A stretch of DNA of 64,000 nucleotides, taken from JAGXRK01 sp963714415 (GTDB taxonomy: Bacteria > Bacteroidota > Ignavibacteria > Ignavibacteriales > Ignavibacteriaceae). Below, piece after piece: positions 29,153-37,937 of the stretch. The stretch is taken from contig CAVQOL010000014.1 of the NCBI GenBank assembly GCA_963714415.1, positions 48,118-112,117 of the forward strand. Direction: 5' to 3'. The position numbers were made by a program, and so were the translations under genes. Position 1 is the first letter of the stretch; each line of letters starts with the position of its first letter. Below the pieces are notes generated by a model, which was not told where the DNA came from, made no database searches, and saw nothing but the letters and a program-made list of their open reading frames with translations.

Positions 29153-32100
29153 ATGGTTGTGGAAGAAACAAAATTAAATATTAAGGCTTTGCTGAGCTCG
29201 ATTTTTAAAAGTTCAGGCAATCCTATCTTTGCTCTGGATAGCAGCAATAATATTTTTGAGTATAATGATTCCGCAGCTGAAATATTAAAAATTAAACAAG
29301 ATGAAAAGAATTTATTTGATATTTTAAGCGAAAATACTTTCCACAAAATTAATGAACTAGTTAAAATTGTTGTAACCAATAAAAGCATAATTACTTCGGA
29401 AGACTTCATCTTCAAATTAAAAGATGGCTCGGAAACAAGTTCAAATATAACGGTCAATTTTATAAGTGTTGAAGAAGAATACTTCATATTAATTTCACTT
29501 GTAACTGAGCAAGTTGAAGAAGCATTATTAAGCTTTACAAAAATTGACATCAGAAGCGGCAATCCGATCGAATCAATTCTCAATTCGCGATTAAAACAGG
29601 TTTTAAGAGAAATTAAAAATCTGTATCCTTTTACGGTTACTGGCAAAGACAGACTAAGAAAAATGATTGATGAATTCGATGAATTCATCAGAATAAAAAA
29701 CGATCAGGGTAAATTTGTTCTTGTCAATTCAGCTTATACTCAAAGTCTTGGAATTTCTGTTGCCCAGCTTGAGGGGAAAAATGAATCAGAATTTATACCG
29801 CAGTTTGTTACAGATTTTCTTGAATCGGTAGACAGATACATATTCAAAACCCATAACTATATTATTATTGAAGGTATGCCTCTCAAAGGAATTTCGAATG
29901 CTGCTTTGGAACAGGTAATTGAAATTCCGATAACAGATTATCAAAATAATGTTATTGCAGTTGTAGGTATTACACAGAATAAATTAAGTTTTCCTGAAAA
30001 AGAACTTTCTGCAGAGTTACATTTATCGGCTGAATTAATAGAAGTATTTCCAAAACCTCTGGCATTAATAGATCAATACGGTCAGTTTAAGCATGCAAGT
30101 AAAGATTTTTGTAATTTTGTTTGCCAGGAATTGGAATTACTTAATGGGGTTCATGTAACTGAAGTATTACCTCCAGAATTTGCCGAAGAAATAAAAGGTT
30201 TTCAAAATAGTAATTCTTCAATCAAAGAATTCTTCATAAATGAAAATCTGATCCTTTGTGGTGAAGAGGAATCAAAGTATAAAGTTTTTCTAAATAAAAT
30301 ATCCATTCCCGGCGTTAGTTCAGACGCTATCTTCATTTATATTGATGAAGAAAAAAAAGATGTTGATTTAAATCAACTGATTAAACAGCGAGGAAGAATG
30401 TTTGATATATTAATTCAAAATAATCCTGAACCAATATTTATATATGATATTGATACTCTAAGGTTCCTTGAAGCAAATGAAGCTGCACTGAATCTTTACG
30501 GATATTCGCATGAAGAATTTCTTCAGATGGATCTTACTGATTTATACACTTCTGAAGATATTCAAACCTTGCTCGGCTCATCCTCTGATGATTCATCCAT
30601 AAGTATATTTTCAGGACCTCACCGTCATAAAAAGAAAACCGGTGAATCTGTTTTTGTTCAGATAAGTAAAACAAAATTCCAGTTTAATGGAAAAGATAGT
30701 TTCTTCAATATCGTAAGAAATGTTACTTCGCAGCTTGAGCTTGAAAAGAAAAATCAACTATTTAAAGCTGCATTCGAAAATACCAATAACACGATATTCA
30801 TAACTGATGCAAACGGATTTATTAGTTTTATAAATAAGTCAGGTATTACTCTGTTGGGATACACTCAAAATGAAATTGAGAATACATCATTCGCAGCATT
30901 ATTAAAAGATGATCAACGTGCAATGATAAATACTTCGGTTTTCGTTCCTGATATAAAAGAACCGGTAACGCTTCAATTGGATATTAAGAAATTTGATGGT
31001 CCATTCATTAATAGTGAAGTAATTTTCACTCCGATTTTAGATTTTGCAAATCAGGTAGAGTCATTTACAGTATTACTGAAAGTGCTTAAAGATGAATCAC
31101 TTCAAGCGCAAGAAACTGTAAAAGAAGTAATCAAAGAAGTTATAGTTGAAAGACCTGCGACTGGAAACGCAAATTTGCCGGATCCTAATTTTCTTTCGGG
31201 AGTCTTTCATGAAATTCTTACACCAATGAATGTGATATTAGGATTTGCACAAGAACTGACTGATAGTATTAATAATCCGACTTCAGAACAAAAAGAGGCA
31301 GCTGATCTTATAAATCAAAATAAAACGAAGCTTTTAAGTACTATGAACTCGGTTGTAGAATATTCAGAGCTTATTCAGCAAAAAACAGAATTAACATATT
31401 CTGAAATTCCAATAACTGAGTTAATAGAAAAAATTGATAAAAAAATAAATGACTTGATCAATTCATCTGATACGCAATTTTCTTATGGAAAAATTTCTTC
31501 ATCATTAATATTTAAGTCAGATGCACAGAAATTTGAAACATTAGTTTCGAGTTTAATAAGAGTTGTCGGAAGGATGATTAAGGAGAAAAAATTATACTTT
31601 TCCGCATTTCCTTATGATGACGAAAGATTTATAATTCTAATTAGCGATAACTTCGGCGAATGCTCTGAGTATCTTACATCAAAACTAAAACTTATCTATA
31701 CTGGTAATAACGATATTAAAGATATTGGATCGCCAAAGCTTTCGACTTATCTTTCACGAATTTTGCTTCCGCTACTTGGTGGATATTTTATAGAAGATGA
31801 AAAATTTGGCGGTGGATTTATTTTTCCGATTAATGTATCACAGAAATCCAGCTTTCAAAAAGTTGAATCCGATGATTTTTCTATAGATGAACTTTTTGAA
31901 CAGGAAGAAACAAAATCTTTAGAGGTTCTTGATGAGAGTGAATCTGAGTCGATAGCTGAAGAACAAATATCTGAATTACAGAAAGAGATAGTAGAAACTC
32001 CTACTCCTGAAATTACTGAAGAAGTTGAACAGGAAGAAAGTCAGCAGGATGTTGAAGATTTATCATTTGCTGATCTTGAGGAAGAAACAGGAGAATCTTT

Positions 32101-32608
32101 AATTTCTGAACTCGAAATTGAGACTGAAGAACCTGTAACTCCGGAAACAGAAAGTGAAGATGTGTTTGAAGAGCCTGGTGAGGAAATTAGTACTCCTGAG
32201 AAAAAAGTTAAATCAAAAATCGGTACAAAGTTAGACTTAGCTAAACTTTCCAGTTTGTACATTGAAGATCAGGTTGATTCACAGATTCTTTTCAAAGTTC
32301 AGATGAAAGGGTTAAAGGAAGTTAAATTTGCGGTAAGCTTTGAAGAAGCATTACCACTTCTGGAAAGCCGCACATTCGATTTTATTGTAATGGATATAAA
32401 TCTTCAGGGCGAATATAATGGTCTGGATGCCCTGAAAATAATTAATAAAATGCCTGCTCATGAAAAAACTCCAATAATTGCTGTAACAGCTTACGTTTTG
32501 CCCGGCGATAAGGAGAAGTTTATTGCAACAGGATTTAATGACTTTGTTTCAAAGCCAATTTTCCGTGAAAAAATGTTAGAATCTTTAGAAAAAGTTTTTT
32601 CCCAATAA
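29153..32608 (+). CDS. Large multi-PAS / HisKA / receiver-domain signalling protein (probable pseudokinase)
   Basis: A 1151-aa cytoplasmic protein without transmembrane helices. About five PAS-like segments cover residues 1-650 (clear ones begin FDILIQNNPEPIFIYD and FKAAFENTNNTIFITD). A HisKA-type H-box, SGVFHEILTPMNVILGF, has His686. The following ATPase-like region lacks a recognisable N-box asparagine (FETLVSSLIRVVGR) and DxGxG, so ATP binding is doubtful. An acidic linker (about 905-1025) leads to a C-terminal receiver domain (D1081 in VMDINL, Lys in SKP). It probably senses and relays a phosphoryl signal rather than making it. It closes the exopolysaccharide gene run and is followed by a terminator. 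Confidence 0.8.
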   Translation: MVVEETKLNIKALLSSIFKSSGNPIFALDSSNNIFEYNDSAAEILKIKQDEKNLFDILSENTFHKINELVKIVVTNKSIITSEDFIFKLKDGSETSSNITVNFISVEEEYFILISLVTEQVEEALLSFTKIDIRSGNPIESILNSRLKQVLREIKNLYPFTVTGKDRLRKMIDEFDEFIRIKNDQGKFVLVNSAYTQSLGISVAQLEGKNESEFIPQFVTDFLESVDRYIFKTHNYIIIEGMPLKGISNAALEQVIEIPITDYQNNVIAVVGITQNKLSFPEKELSAELHLSAELIEVFPKPLALIDQYGQFKHASKDFCNFVCQELELLNGVHVTEVLPPEFAEEIKGFQNSNSSIKEFFINENLILCGEEESKYKVFLNKISIPGVSSDAIFIYIDEEKKDVDLNQLIKQRGRMFDILIQNNPEPIFIYDIDTLRFLEANEAALNLYGYSHEEFLQMDLTDLYTSEDIQTLLGSSSDDSSISIFSGPHRHKKKTGESVFVQISKTKFQFNGKDSFFNIVRNVTSQLELEKKNQLFKAAFENTNNTIFITDANGFISFINKSGITLLGYTQNEIENTSFAALLKDDQRAMINTSVFVPDIKEPVTLQLDIKKFDGPFINSEVIFTPILDFANQVESFTVLLKVLKDESLQAQETVKEVIKEVIVERPATGNANLPDPNFLSGVFHEILTPMNVILGFAQELTDSINNPTSEQKEAADLINQNKTKLLSTMNSVVEYSELIQQKTELTYSEIPITELIEKIDKKINDLINSSDTQFSYGKISSSLIFKSDAQKFETLVSSLIRVVGRMIKEKKLYFSAFPYDDERFIILISDNFGECSEYLTSKLKLIYTGNNDIKDIGSPKLSTYLSRILLPLLGGYFIEDEKFGGGFIFPINVSQKSSFQKVESDDFSIDELFEQEETKSLEVLDESESESIAEEQISELQKEIVETPTPEITEEVEQEESQQDVEDLSFADLEEETGESLISELEIETEEPVTPETESEDVFEEPGEEISTPEKKVKSKIGTKLDLAKLSSLYIEDQVDSQILFKVQMKGLKEVKFAVSFEEALPLLESRTFDFIVMDINLQGEYNGLDALKIINKMPAHEKTPIIAVTAYVLPGDKEKFIATGFNDFVSKPIFREKMLESLEKVFSQ

Positions 32609-32632
32609 TCATATATTCCCATCCTCGAAAGA

Positions 32633-32675
32633 AAAATCCTCTTCTCAAATTAAAAAAGAGAAGGGGATTTTTTCG
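32633..32675 (+). terminator. Rho-independent terminator closing the exopolysaccharide/signalling gene run
   Basis: The stem AATCCTCTTCTC with GAGAAGGGGATT (one G-T pair), an A-rich loop and a T run. It lies 25 bases after the stop at 32608. Confidence 0.85.
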
Positions 32676-32691
32676 TTTTGATATTCCCGTC

Positions 32692-32739
32692 TTGACAATT
32701 TGATTTCCATTGTTTAGATTTAGCCATACAAATGTATGG
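32692..32739 (+). promoter_or_regulatory. lexA promoter with candidate LexA operator
   Basis: TTGACA (32692-32697), 17 bases, then TAGATT (32715-32720) forms a promoter-like pair. Starting four bases further on, 32724-32739 is a perfect inverted repeat, CCATAC-AAAT-GTATGG. It is positioned so that a bound repressor would block the start of transcription. An operator at this place upstream of lexA-DUF72-dinB is expected for LexA autoregulation. The motif differs from the E. coli and Bacillus SOS boxes. Confidence 0.65.
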
Positions 32740-32837
32740 TATTTGAAATGAAAGTAAGATTAGAAATATGAGTTTAAATTTCACTCTCACTTGTAATCTT
32801 ACTCTTAATCAGTGATACAAAAACCGAAGGTATGCCT

Positions 32838-33461
32838 ATGAAAACCGAATTAACTGAAATCCAGAAAAACATTTTGGATTTTCTTATAGATCAGATAAAA
32901 GGAAAGGGAATTCCTCCAACTTTGGCTGATATTGCAAAACGTTTCGGGTATAAAAACCGTGCGACTGTTCAACAACATCTTCAGGCAATTGAAAAAAAAG
33001 GATACATCAGAAAAAATCCAAAACTTTCACGTGGCATTGAACTGACTCTAGAAGATAAATTCTTTGTTCCAAAACCTGTTCTTGGTGAAGTTGCGGCAGG
33101 AAATCCGTTGACAATTTATCCCGATGCAATTGATACAATCGAACTCCCGACAATTGCAAGAATGCCGAAAGATTCGTTTCTTCTTAGGGTAAAAGGTGAC
33201 AGTTTGAAGGATGCTTACATTTTTAGCGGTGATATTGTAATTGTAAACCCAAACCTTGAACCAAAGAACGGACAAATTGTAGTTTCTATTCTTGATGATG
33301 CCGCAGTTGTAAAAAGATTTTATAAAAGAAGGAGTGAGATTGAACTTGTTTCAGAAAATCCTGACTACAAACCAATCATCATAGATAAAAAATATCCTTC
33401 ATTTAAAATTGTTGGAATTGTTGTTGGAATCTATCGCAGTATGGAAAAGAGAGCTGTATAA
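32838..33461 (+). CDS. lexA: LexA transcriptional repressor
   Basis: A 207-aa SOS repressor. ATG 32838 is preferred over ATG 32832, because GAAGG lies 7 bases before it. The N-terminal winged helix has FGYKNRATVQQHLQAIEKKGYI. The self-cleavage site lies in LGEVAAGNP (Ala-Gly). The catalytic serine is in VKGDSLKDAYIFSGD and the catalytic lysine in AAVVKRFYK. The usual GDSM is GDSL here. RecA-stimulated autocleavage should derepress this operon. Two downstream genes follow closely in the same direction. Confidence 0.95.
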   Translation: MKTELTEIQKNILDFLIDQIKGKGIPPTLADIAKRFGYKNRATVQQHLQAIEKKGYIRKNPKLSRGIELTLEDKFFVPKPVLGEVAAGNPLTIYPDAIDTIELPTIARMPKDSFLLRVKGDSLKDAYIFSGDIVIVNPNLEPKNGQIVVSILDDAAVVKRFYKRRSEIELVSENPDYKPIIIDKKYPSFKIVGIVVGIYRSMEKRAV

Positions 33462-33463
33462 CA

Positions 33464-34348
33464 ATGACAAAATATTCTATTGGAACTGCAGGTTGGTCTT
33501 ATAAAGATTGGGTACCCAACTTTTATCCTAAAAATCAATCCGGCGGATTTGACTGGCTGCAGTTTTATTCTCACTACTTTAATTGTGTTGAAGTAAATGC
33601 CACTTATTATACTTATCTAAGTCCACGAATAGTTGAAGGTTGGATAAAGAAAGTTTCAGATGTAAATGATTTTATTTTTCATATAAAACTTCATCAGGAT
33701 TTTACTCATAAAAGGAAATTTAATGAACAGAATATTAAAGCTGTCCGGTACAATCTTGATTTACTAAAAAAATCGGAAAGGCTTGGAGGAATACTCATTC
33801 AGTTTCCGTATTCATATTCGTTTGATGGAACTTCTGTCTCATATATTCAAAAGCTGAGAGATATTTTTCCTGATATAAGCTGTTTCATTGAAGTTCGTCA
33901 TTCAAGTTGGAAGAATAATCGGGCATATGAATTTTTTAAAGAAAATGATTTAACATTTTGCACTATTGATCAGCCGCAAATTGGGCAGGCAATTGAGTTT
34001 GATCCTATAATTACAAACGATAAAGCATACATTCGTTTTCACGGAAGAAATGTTGAAGCGTGGAAAAAATCACTTTCTAACTTTGGCAAGCCACAGACTT
34101 ATGAAGAGCAAAGTTCACGTTACTGTTATTTGTATTCTCCGGGTGAGTTGATGGAGATTGTACAGAAAATAAAATCTATACAACAAAAAGTTAAAGAAGT
34201 AAATGTTATAATGAATAATCATCCGCAAGGAGATGCAGTGGCAAATGCTTTTGAGCTGATTCATCTGCTGGAAGAAAAGACAAAAGTTGAAATGCCGGCT
34301 ACAATAGTCAAAGCTTATCCAAGATTGGAAGAGATAATTGCTAATTAA
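33464..34348 (+). CDS. DUF72 (YecE-like) family protein
   Basis: A 294-aa protein starting two bases after the lexA stop. It has the DUF72 TIM-barrel signature: N-terminal GTAGWSYKDWVPNFYP, then FNCVEVNATYYTYL, LIQFPYSY, and RFHGRN near the C-terminus. DUF72 proteins have no confirmed activity; the fold resembles xylose-isomerase-like and endonuclease IV-like barrels. Co-transcription with lexA and dinB suggests DNA-damage induction here (inference). Confidence 0.88.
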   Translation: MTKYSIGTAGWSYKDWVPNFYPKNQSGGFDWLQFYSHYFNCVEVNATYYTYLSPRIVEGWIKKVSDVNDFIFHIKLHQDFTHKRKFNEQNIKAVRYNLDLLKKSERLGGILIQFPYSYSFDGTSVSYIQKLRDIFPDISCFIEVRHSSWKNNRAYEFFKENDLTFCTIDQPQIGQAIEFDPIITNDKAYIRFHGRNVEAWKKSLSNFGKPQTYEEQSSRYCYLYSPGELMEIVQKIKSIQQKVKEVNVIMNNHPQGDAVANAFELIHLLEEKTKVEMPATIVKAYPRLEEIIAN

Positions 34349-34376
34349 AATATTTCTTAAAAGTTAAATCATAATT

Positions 34377-35573
34377 ATGCGTACAATATTTCATCTTGAT
34401 CTTGATGCATTTTTCGTTTCTGTAGAGAGAATTCTCGATCCTAAACTTAACGGTAAACCTGTTATAGTTGGCGGTGATCCCAAATACGGAAGAGGAGTGG
34501 TTGCTGCCTGTTCTTATGAAGCTCGTAAATATGGATTACATTCTGCTATGCCGATAAGGACAGCTTATAAACTTTGTCCACATGGAATTTATATGCACGG
34601 GCATGGCAATGAATACACTCGTTATTCCAAAGCTGTAAAAAATATTTTAGAACAATATGCTCCTCTCATCGAACAAGCATCCATTGATGAATTTTATCTT
34701 GATATGACCGGAACTCAACGAATGTTTGGTTCAATGTTTGCTTTTGCTTCACATATTCAAAAAGAAATTTGGGATAGACTTGGATTGCCTTGTTCAATCG
34801 GAATTGGTAGTAATAAAACCATTGCAAAGATTGGCTCTGATTGTATGAAGCCAACCGGTATAACTTACATTCTTCCGGGAATGGAAAAAGAATTTCTTGC
34901 ACCAATGCCTGTTGAAACGATTCCCGGTGTTGGAAAAGTTATGAAACAAAGTTTGAACGCAAGAGGAATTTATCGAATTGGTGACATAACAAAGCTTCCA
35001 TCTGATTATTTCTCTGTTGCATTTGGTAAATATGGAATCGATCTCTGGCGAAAAGCTTGCGGTGAAGGGACTGAATATCTTACTATTCAACGAACACGAA
35101 AAAGTATTTCACGAGAAAATACTTTTGGGAATGATGTAACAAGTGAAGAAGAACTTAAAAATAATTTGTTTTATCTGACCGGAAAAGTTTGCCAGAGTTT
35201 AAGAAATAAAGGATGGGAAGCAGCTACAGTTGATATAAAATTACGTTACACTGATTTCCAAACATTAACCCGTGCTAAAACAATAAAACCAACCGATGAT
35301 GATAAAATTATTTTTGAAACTGCCTGGAACTTAATGAAAAAAGCACGCACACGAAGAGTTAGTATTAGATTAATTGGTATTGGCGTTACAAACTTTTCTC
35401 CTCTTAATGAACAGGAATATTTATTTGAAGACTACGAAGTAAAGAGGAAAAAAATGCTTAGAGCAGTTACACGTGTCCGTGATAAGTTCGGATATAATTC
35501 ATTACTGATTGGTAGCGCAAAGTTAGAAAAGGAAATCGGCAAACAAGAAAATTATTTTCAACCAGCCTCTTAA
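34377..35573 (+). CDS. dinB: DNA polymerase IV (Y-family translesion polymerase)
   Basis: A 398-aa DinB. HLDLDAFFVSVE and SIDEFYLDMTG supply the catalytic acidic residues, and VGGDPKYGRGVVAACSYEARKYG is the finger region. IPGVGKVMKQSL is the helix-hairpin-helix in the thumb, and a little-finger domain lies after residue about 240. It bypasses lesions with low fidelity. Its place as third gene of the lexA operon, 28 bases after the DUF72 gene, supports SOS control. Confidence 0.94.
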   Translation: MRTIFHLDLDAFFVSVERILDPKLNGKPVIVGGDPKYGRGVVAACSYEARKYGLHSAMPIRTAYKLCPHGIYMHGHGNEYTRYSKAVKNILEQYAPLIEQASIDEFYLDMTGTQRMFGSMFAFASHIQKEIWDRLGLPCSIGIGSNKTIAKIGSDCMKPTGITYILPGMEKEFLAPMPVETIPGVGKVMKQSLNARGIYRIGDITKLPSDYFSVAFGKYGIDLWRKACGEGTEYLTIQRTRKSISRENTFGNDVTSEEELKNNLFYLTGKVCQSLRNKGWEAATVDIKLRYTDFQTLTRAKTIKPTDDDKIIFETAWNLMKKARTRRVSIRLIGIGVTNFSPLNEQEYLFEDYEVKRKKMLRAVTRVRDKFGYNSLLIGSAKLEKEIGKQENYFQPAS

Positions 35574-35585
35574 GAATGGAGCTTT

Positions 35586-35930
35586 TTAACCCGGTGGCCA
35601 ATTCATTTTCCTACCGCCAAGAAGATGCAAATGTAAATGATAAACTTCCTGTCCGCCGTTATCACCGCAATTAAAAACTAATCTGAATCCATCATCCGCA
35701 ATGGATAAATCCCTGGCAATTTTATTGGCAGCATCTATCATCTCACCGAGTAAAGCAGCATGTTCACTTCCTTTGATATCAGTTACTTTTGGTATTTCAA
35801 TTTTAGGAATGATAAGAACGTGAACTGGTGCCTGAGGTCTGATATCATTAAATGCAAGCACTGTCTCAGATTCATAAACAATATCGGCAGGAATTTCTTT
35901 ATTAATTATTTTAGAAAAGATAGTGGACAT
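35586..35930 (-). CDS. HIT family protein (HinT-like)
   Basis: A 114-aa purine nucleoside phosphoramidase-type protein: STIFSKIINKEIPADIVYE at the N-terminus and the histidine triad HLHLHLLGG. ATG 35930 is preceded by a strong AGGAGG, so the upstream TTG is rejected. Its start overlaps the stop of the response regulator gene (TGATG). It is convergent with dinB, with 12 bases between stops. Confidence 0.92.
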   Translation of the reverse strand: MSTIFSKIINKEIPADIVYESETVLAFNDIRPQAPVHVLIIPKIEIPKVTDIKGSEHAALLGEMIDAANKIARDLSIADDGFRLVFNCGDNGGQEVYHLHLHLLGGRKMNWPPG

Positions 35931-37285
35931 CAATCCTCCTTTTCTATTTCATACTTTTTCATTTTGTTATAAAGATGACTGCGTTGAATATCAAGCATTT
36001 CAGCAGTCTTACTGATATTCCAATCATTTTCACGAAGCTGTTTTAAGATAAAAGCCTTCTCAGCCTTCTCTTTGAATTCCTGGAATGAATTACTCGTATC
36101 AATGAGGTCATCAATTGAAGCTTGTCCGATTGAATAAAGAAACTCAATATCCTTTTTAGAGATTTCTCTTTTATCAACCAGAATTATAATTCGTTCGATA
36201 GCATTTCTAAGTTCGCGAACATTACCGCTCCATTGCAAAGTTTGTAAAAATTTCATTGCATCTTCAGTGAACTTAATTTGTGGTTTTTTGTGCTTACTTG
36301 TAATGTCAATTGCAAAATGTTCAACAAGGATGGGAATATCTTCTATTTTTTCACGCAAAGGAGGAAGTTGAACAGGAATGACATTTAATCTATGATATAG
36401 ATCTTCTCTGAATGTTCCTTTTTCAATTTCTTCTTTAAGATTCTTGTTCGTGGCTGAGACTATTCTAACATCTACCTCAATCTTCTTGCCGCTACCGACT
36501 CTTTCAATTTTTCCATCTTCAATTGCGCGTAATACTTTTGCTTGTGCCTGGGGGCTCATATCACCAACTTCATCCAAAAATATTGTTCCCTTATCTGCAA
36601 GTTCAAATCTCCCAATACGTTGAGAGACTGCGCCTGTAAATGATCCTTTCTCGTGTCCGAATAATTCAGATTCAATTAGTTCATTGGGAATTGCAGCACA
36701 ATTTACTTCTACAAAAGGTTTATCTTTTCTTAAACTCTTATTGTGAATAGCTCGAGCTACCAGTTCCTTTCCGGTTCCGTTTTCTCCGGTTATCAATACT
36801 CTTGTATCAAGCGGAGCAACACGTTCAATTATTTCATGAACCTGAAGCATAGCTTTGCTTCTACCAAGAATTTCTCCGGTGCCTAGTAATGATTTTTTTA
36901 TTTCTTTATTTTCAAGTAGAAGGTTTGCCTGTTCAACAGCGTTTCTTACACTGATTACAAGCTTCTCACGGTCAATCGGTTTTTCAATAAAGTCGAAAGC
37001 TCCCAACTTCGTTGCTTTAATTGCATTTTCTAAACTGCCATGTGCTGAAATTATTATAACGGAAATTTCTGGTTTAACTTCCTTTACTTTTTTAAGAACT
37101 TCAAAGCCATTCATTTCTGGCATTTGAATATCAAGAAGTAAAGCAGAATATTCTCCAACACTAATTTTTTCGAGTCCCTCTAATGCACTTGTAGTATATT
37201 GCGGCTGATACCCTTCATAATCGAGTATCATTTTAATGCTTTCGCAAATTTCCTTTTCGTCGTCTAAAATTAATATTGATTTCAT
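35930..37285 (-). CDS. NtrC-family sigma-54-dependent response regulator
   Basis: A 451-aa protein. The receiver domain (1-120) has the DDE cluster, phospho-Asp in LLLDIQMPE and Lys in IEKP. The AAA+ domain (about 140-370) has Walker A GENGTGKE, the sigma-54 loop GSFTGA and Walker B TIFLDEVGD. A C-terminal Fis-type helix-turn-helix (SKTAEMLDIQRSHLYNKM) binds DNA. It activates RNA polymerase with sigma-54. No cognate kinase is adjacent; the broken kinase at 8410-10896 is distant. It overlaps the upstream hypothetical gene by four bases (ATGA). Confidence 0.93.
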   Translation of the reverse strand: MKSILILDDEKEICESIKMILDYEGYQPQYTTSALEGLEKISVGEYSALLLDIQMPEMNGFEVLKKVKEVKPEISVIIISAHGSLENAIKATKLGAFDFIEKPIDREKLVISVRNAVEQANLLLENKEIKKSLLGTGEILGRSKAMLQVHEIIERVAPLDTRVLITGENGTGKELVARAIHNKSLRKDKPFVEVNCAAIPNELIESELFGHEKGSFTGAVSQRIGRFELADKGTIFLDEVGDMSPQAQAKVLRAIEDGKIERVGSGKKIEVDVRIVSATNKNLKEEIEKGTFREDLYHRLNVIPVQLPPLREKIEDIPILVEHFAIDITSKHKKPQIKFTEDAMKFLQTLQWSGNVRELRNAIERIIILVDKREISKKDIEFLYSIGQASIDDLIDTSNSFQEFKEKAEKAFILKQLRENDWNISKTAEMLDIQRSHLYNKMKKYEIEKED

Positions 37286-37926
37286 AAAATGATTCTTATA
37301 TATCTAAGTGATCGAAATAAAAATATTTGTGATGGTAAAATGCATTTGTCTTTTTTTAATAGGCTACCGAACAATCTTCCATATTCATTTACATCAAGAT
37401 CCCGAAGATTGACAGAAGACTGAACTTTAAAACTTTCTTCAAAAGCTTCTACAAAATAACCAATTAGCTTTCCTAAATCAAAGAACCTGGATTCGTATGA
37501 AAGGAAGGCGCTGCCGAAAAAATGAGCAAGTTTATCCTTATCGCCATATTCATTTTGTGGTGTATCGAGAAAAAGATAACGAGGGAGATTTTCGTTTTTC
37601 TTTGAGAAAATTTGTTCATTAGCAGATGTTAAAGGATAATAAACTATCGAGTTTATTAGAGGGATTTGAATGGGAACTTCGCGATAAGGAACAGTTGCAA
37701 ACATTAATGCAAGTAATGACTCCGAGTAATCATATTCTGTGCATTCAAGAGCCTGAACATAAATTGAATCTGTTGCAGCTAAATCACCAATTTCATTTAT
37801 AAGATTGATAAATTGTTCTGAGGCTATATATTCCGATATATGATTTACAGCTTTGGATAATCTGCTTTGCTGGGAAAAAGAATAATTAACTAAGATTATC
37901 AAAAATAAAATGACGAAAGATTTCAT
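37282..37926 (-). CDS. Hypothetical exported protein
   Basis: A 214-aa protein with a signal peptide (residues about 1-19, ending SFSQ). I do not recognise a family. The middle contains DKLAHFFGSAFLSYESRFFDLGKLIGYFVEAFEE, which is reminiscent of small H-containing membrane-associated motifs, but the resemblance is weak. It overlaps the sigma-54 regulator start (ATGA), so the two are co-translated. It may be a partner or output of that regulator. Confidence 0.6.
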   Translation of the reverse strand: MKSFVILFLIILVNYSFSQQSRLSKAVNHISEYIASEQFINLINEIGDLAATDSIYVQALECTEYDYSESLLALMFATVPYREVPIQIPLINSIVYYPLTSANEQIFSKKNENLPRYLFLDTPQNEYGDKDKLAHFFGSAFLSYESRFFDLGKLIGYFVEAFEESFKVQSSVNLRDLDVNEYGRLFGSLLKKDKCILPSQIFLFRSLRYIRIIL

Positions 37927-37937
37927 TTAAAGAAATA

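Noticed and set aside
29149..29688. A 179-residue minus-strand frame opposite the start of the multi-PAS gene
   Set aside because: It is composed of repeats of S, L and I typical of antisense translation of an AT-rich gene; the plus-strand frame has clear PAS features.
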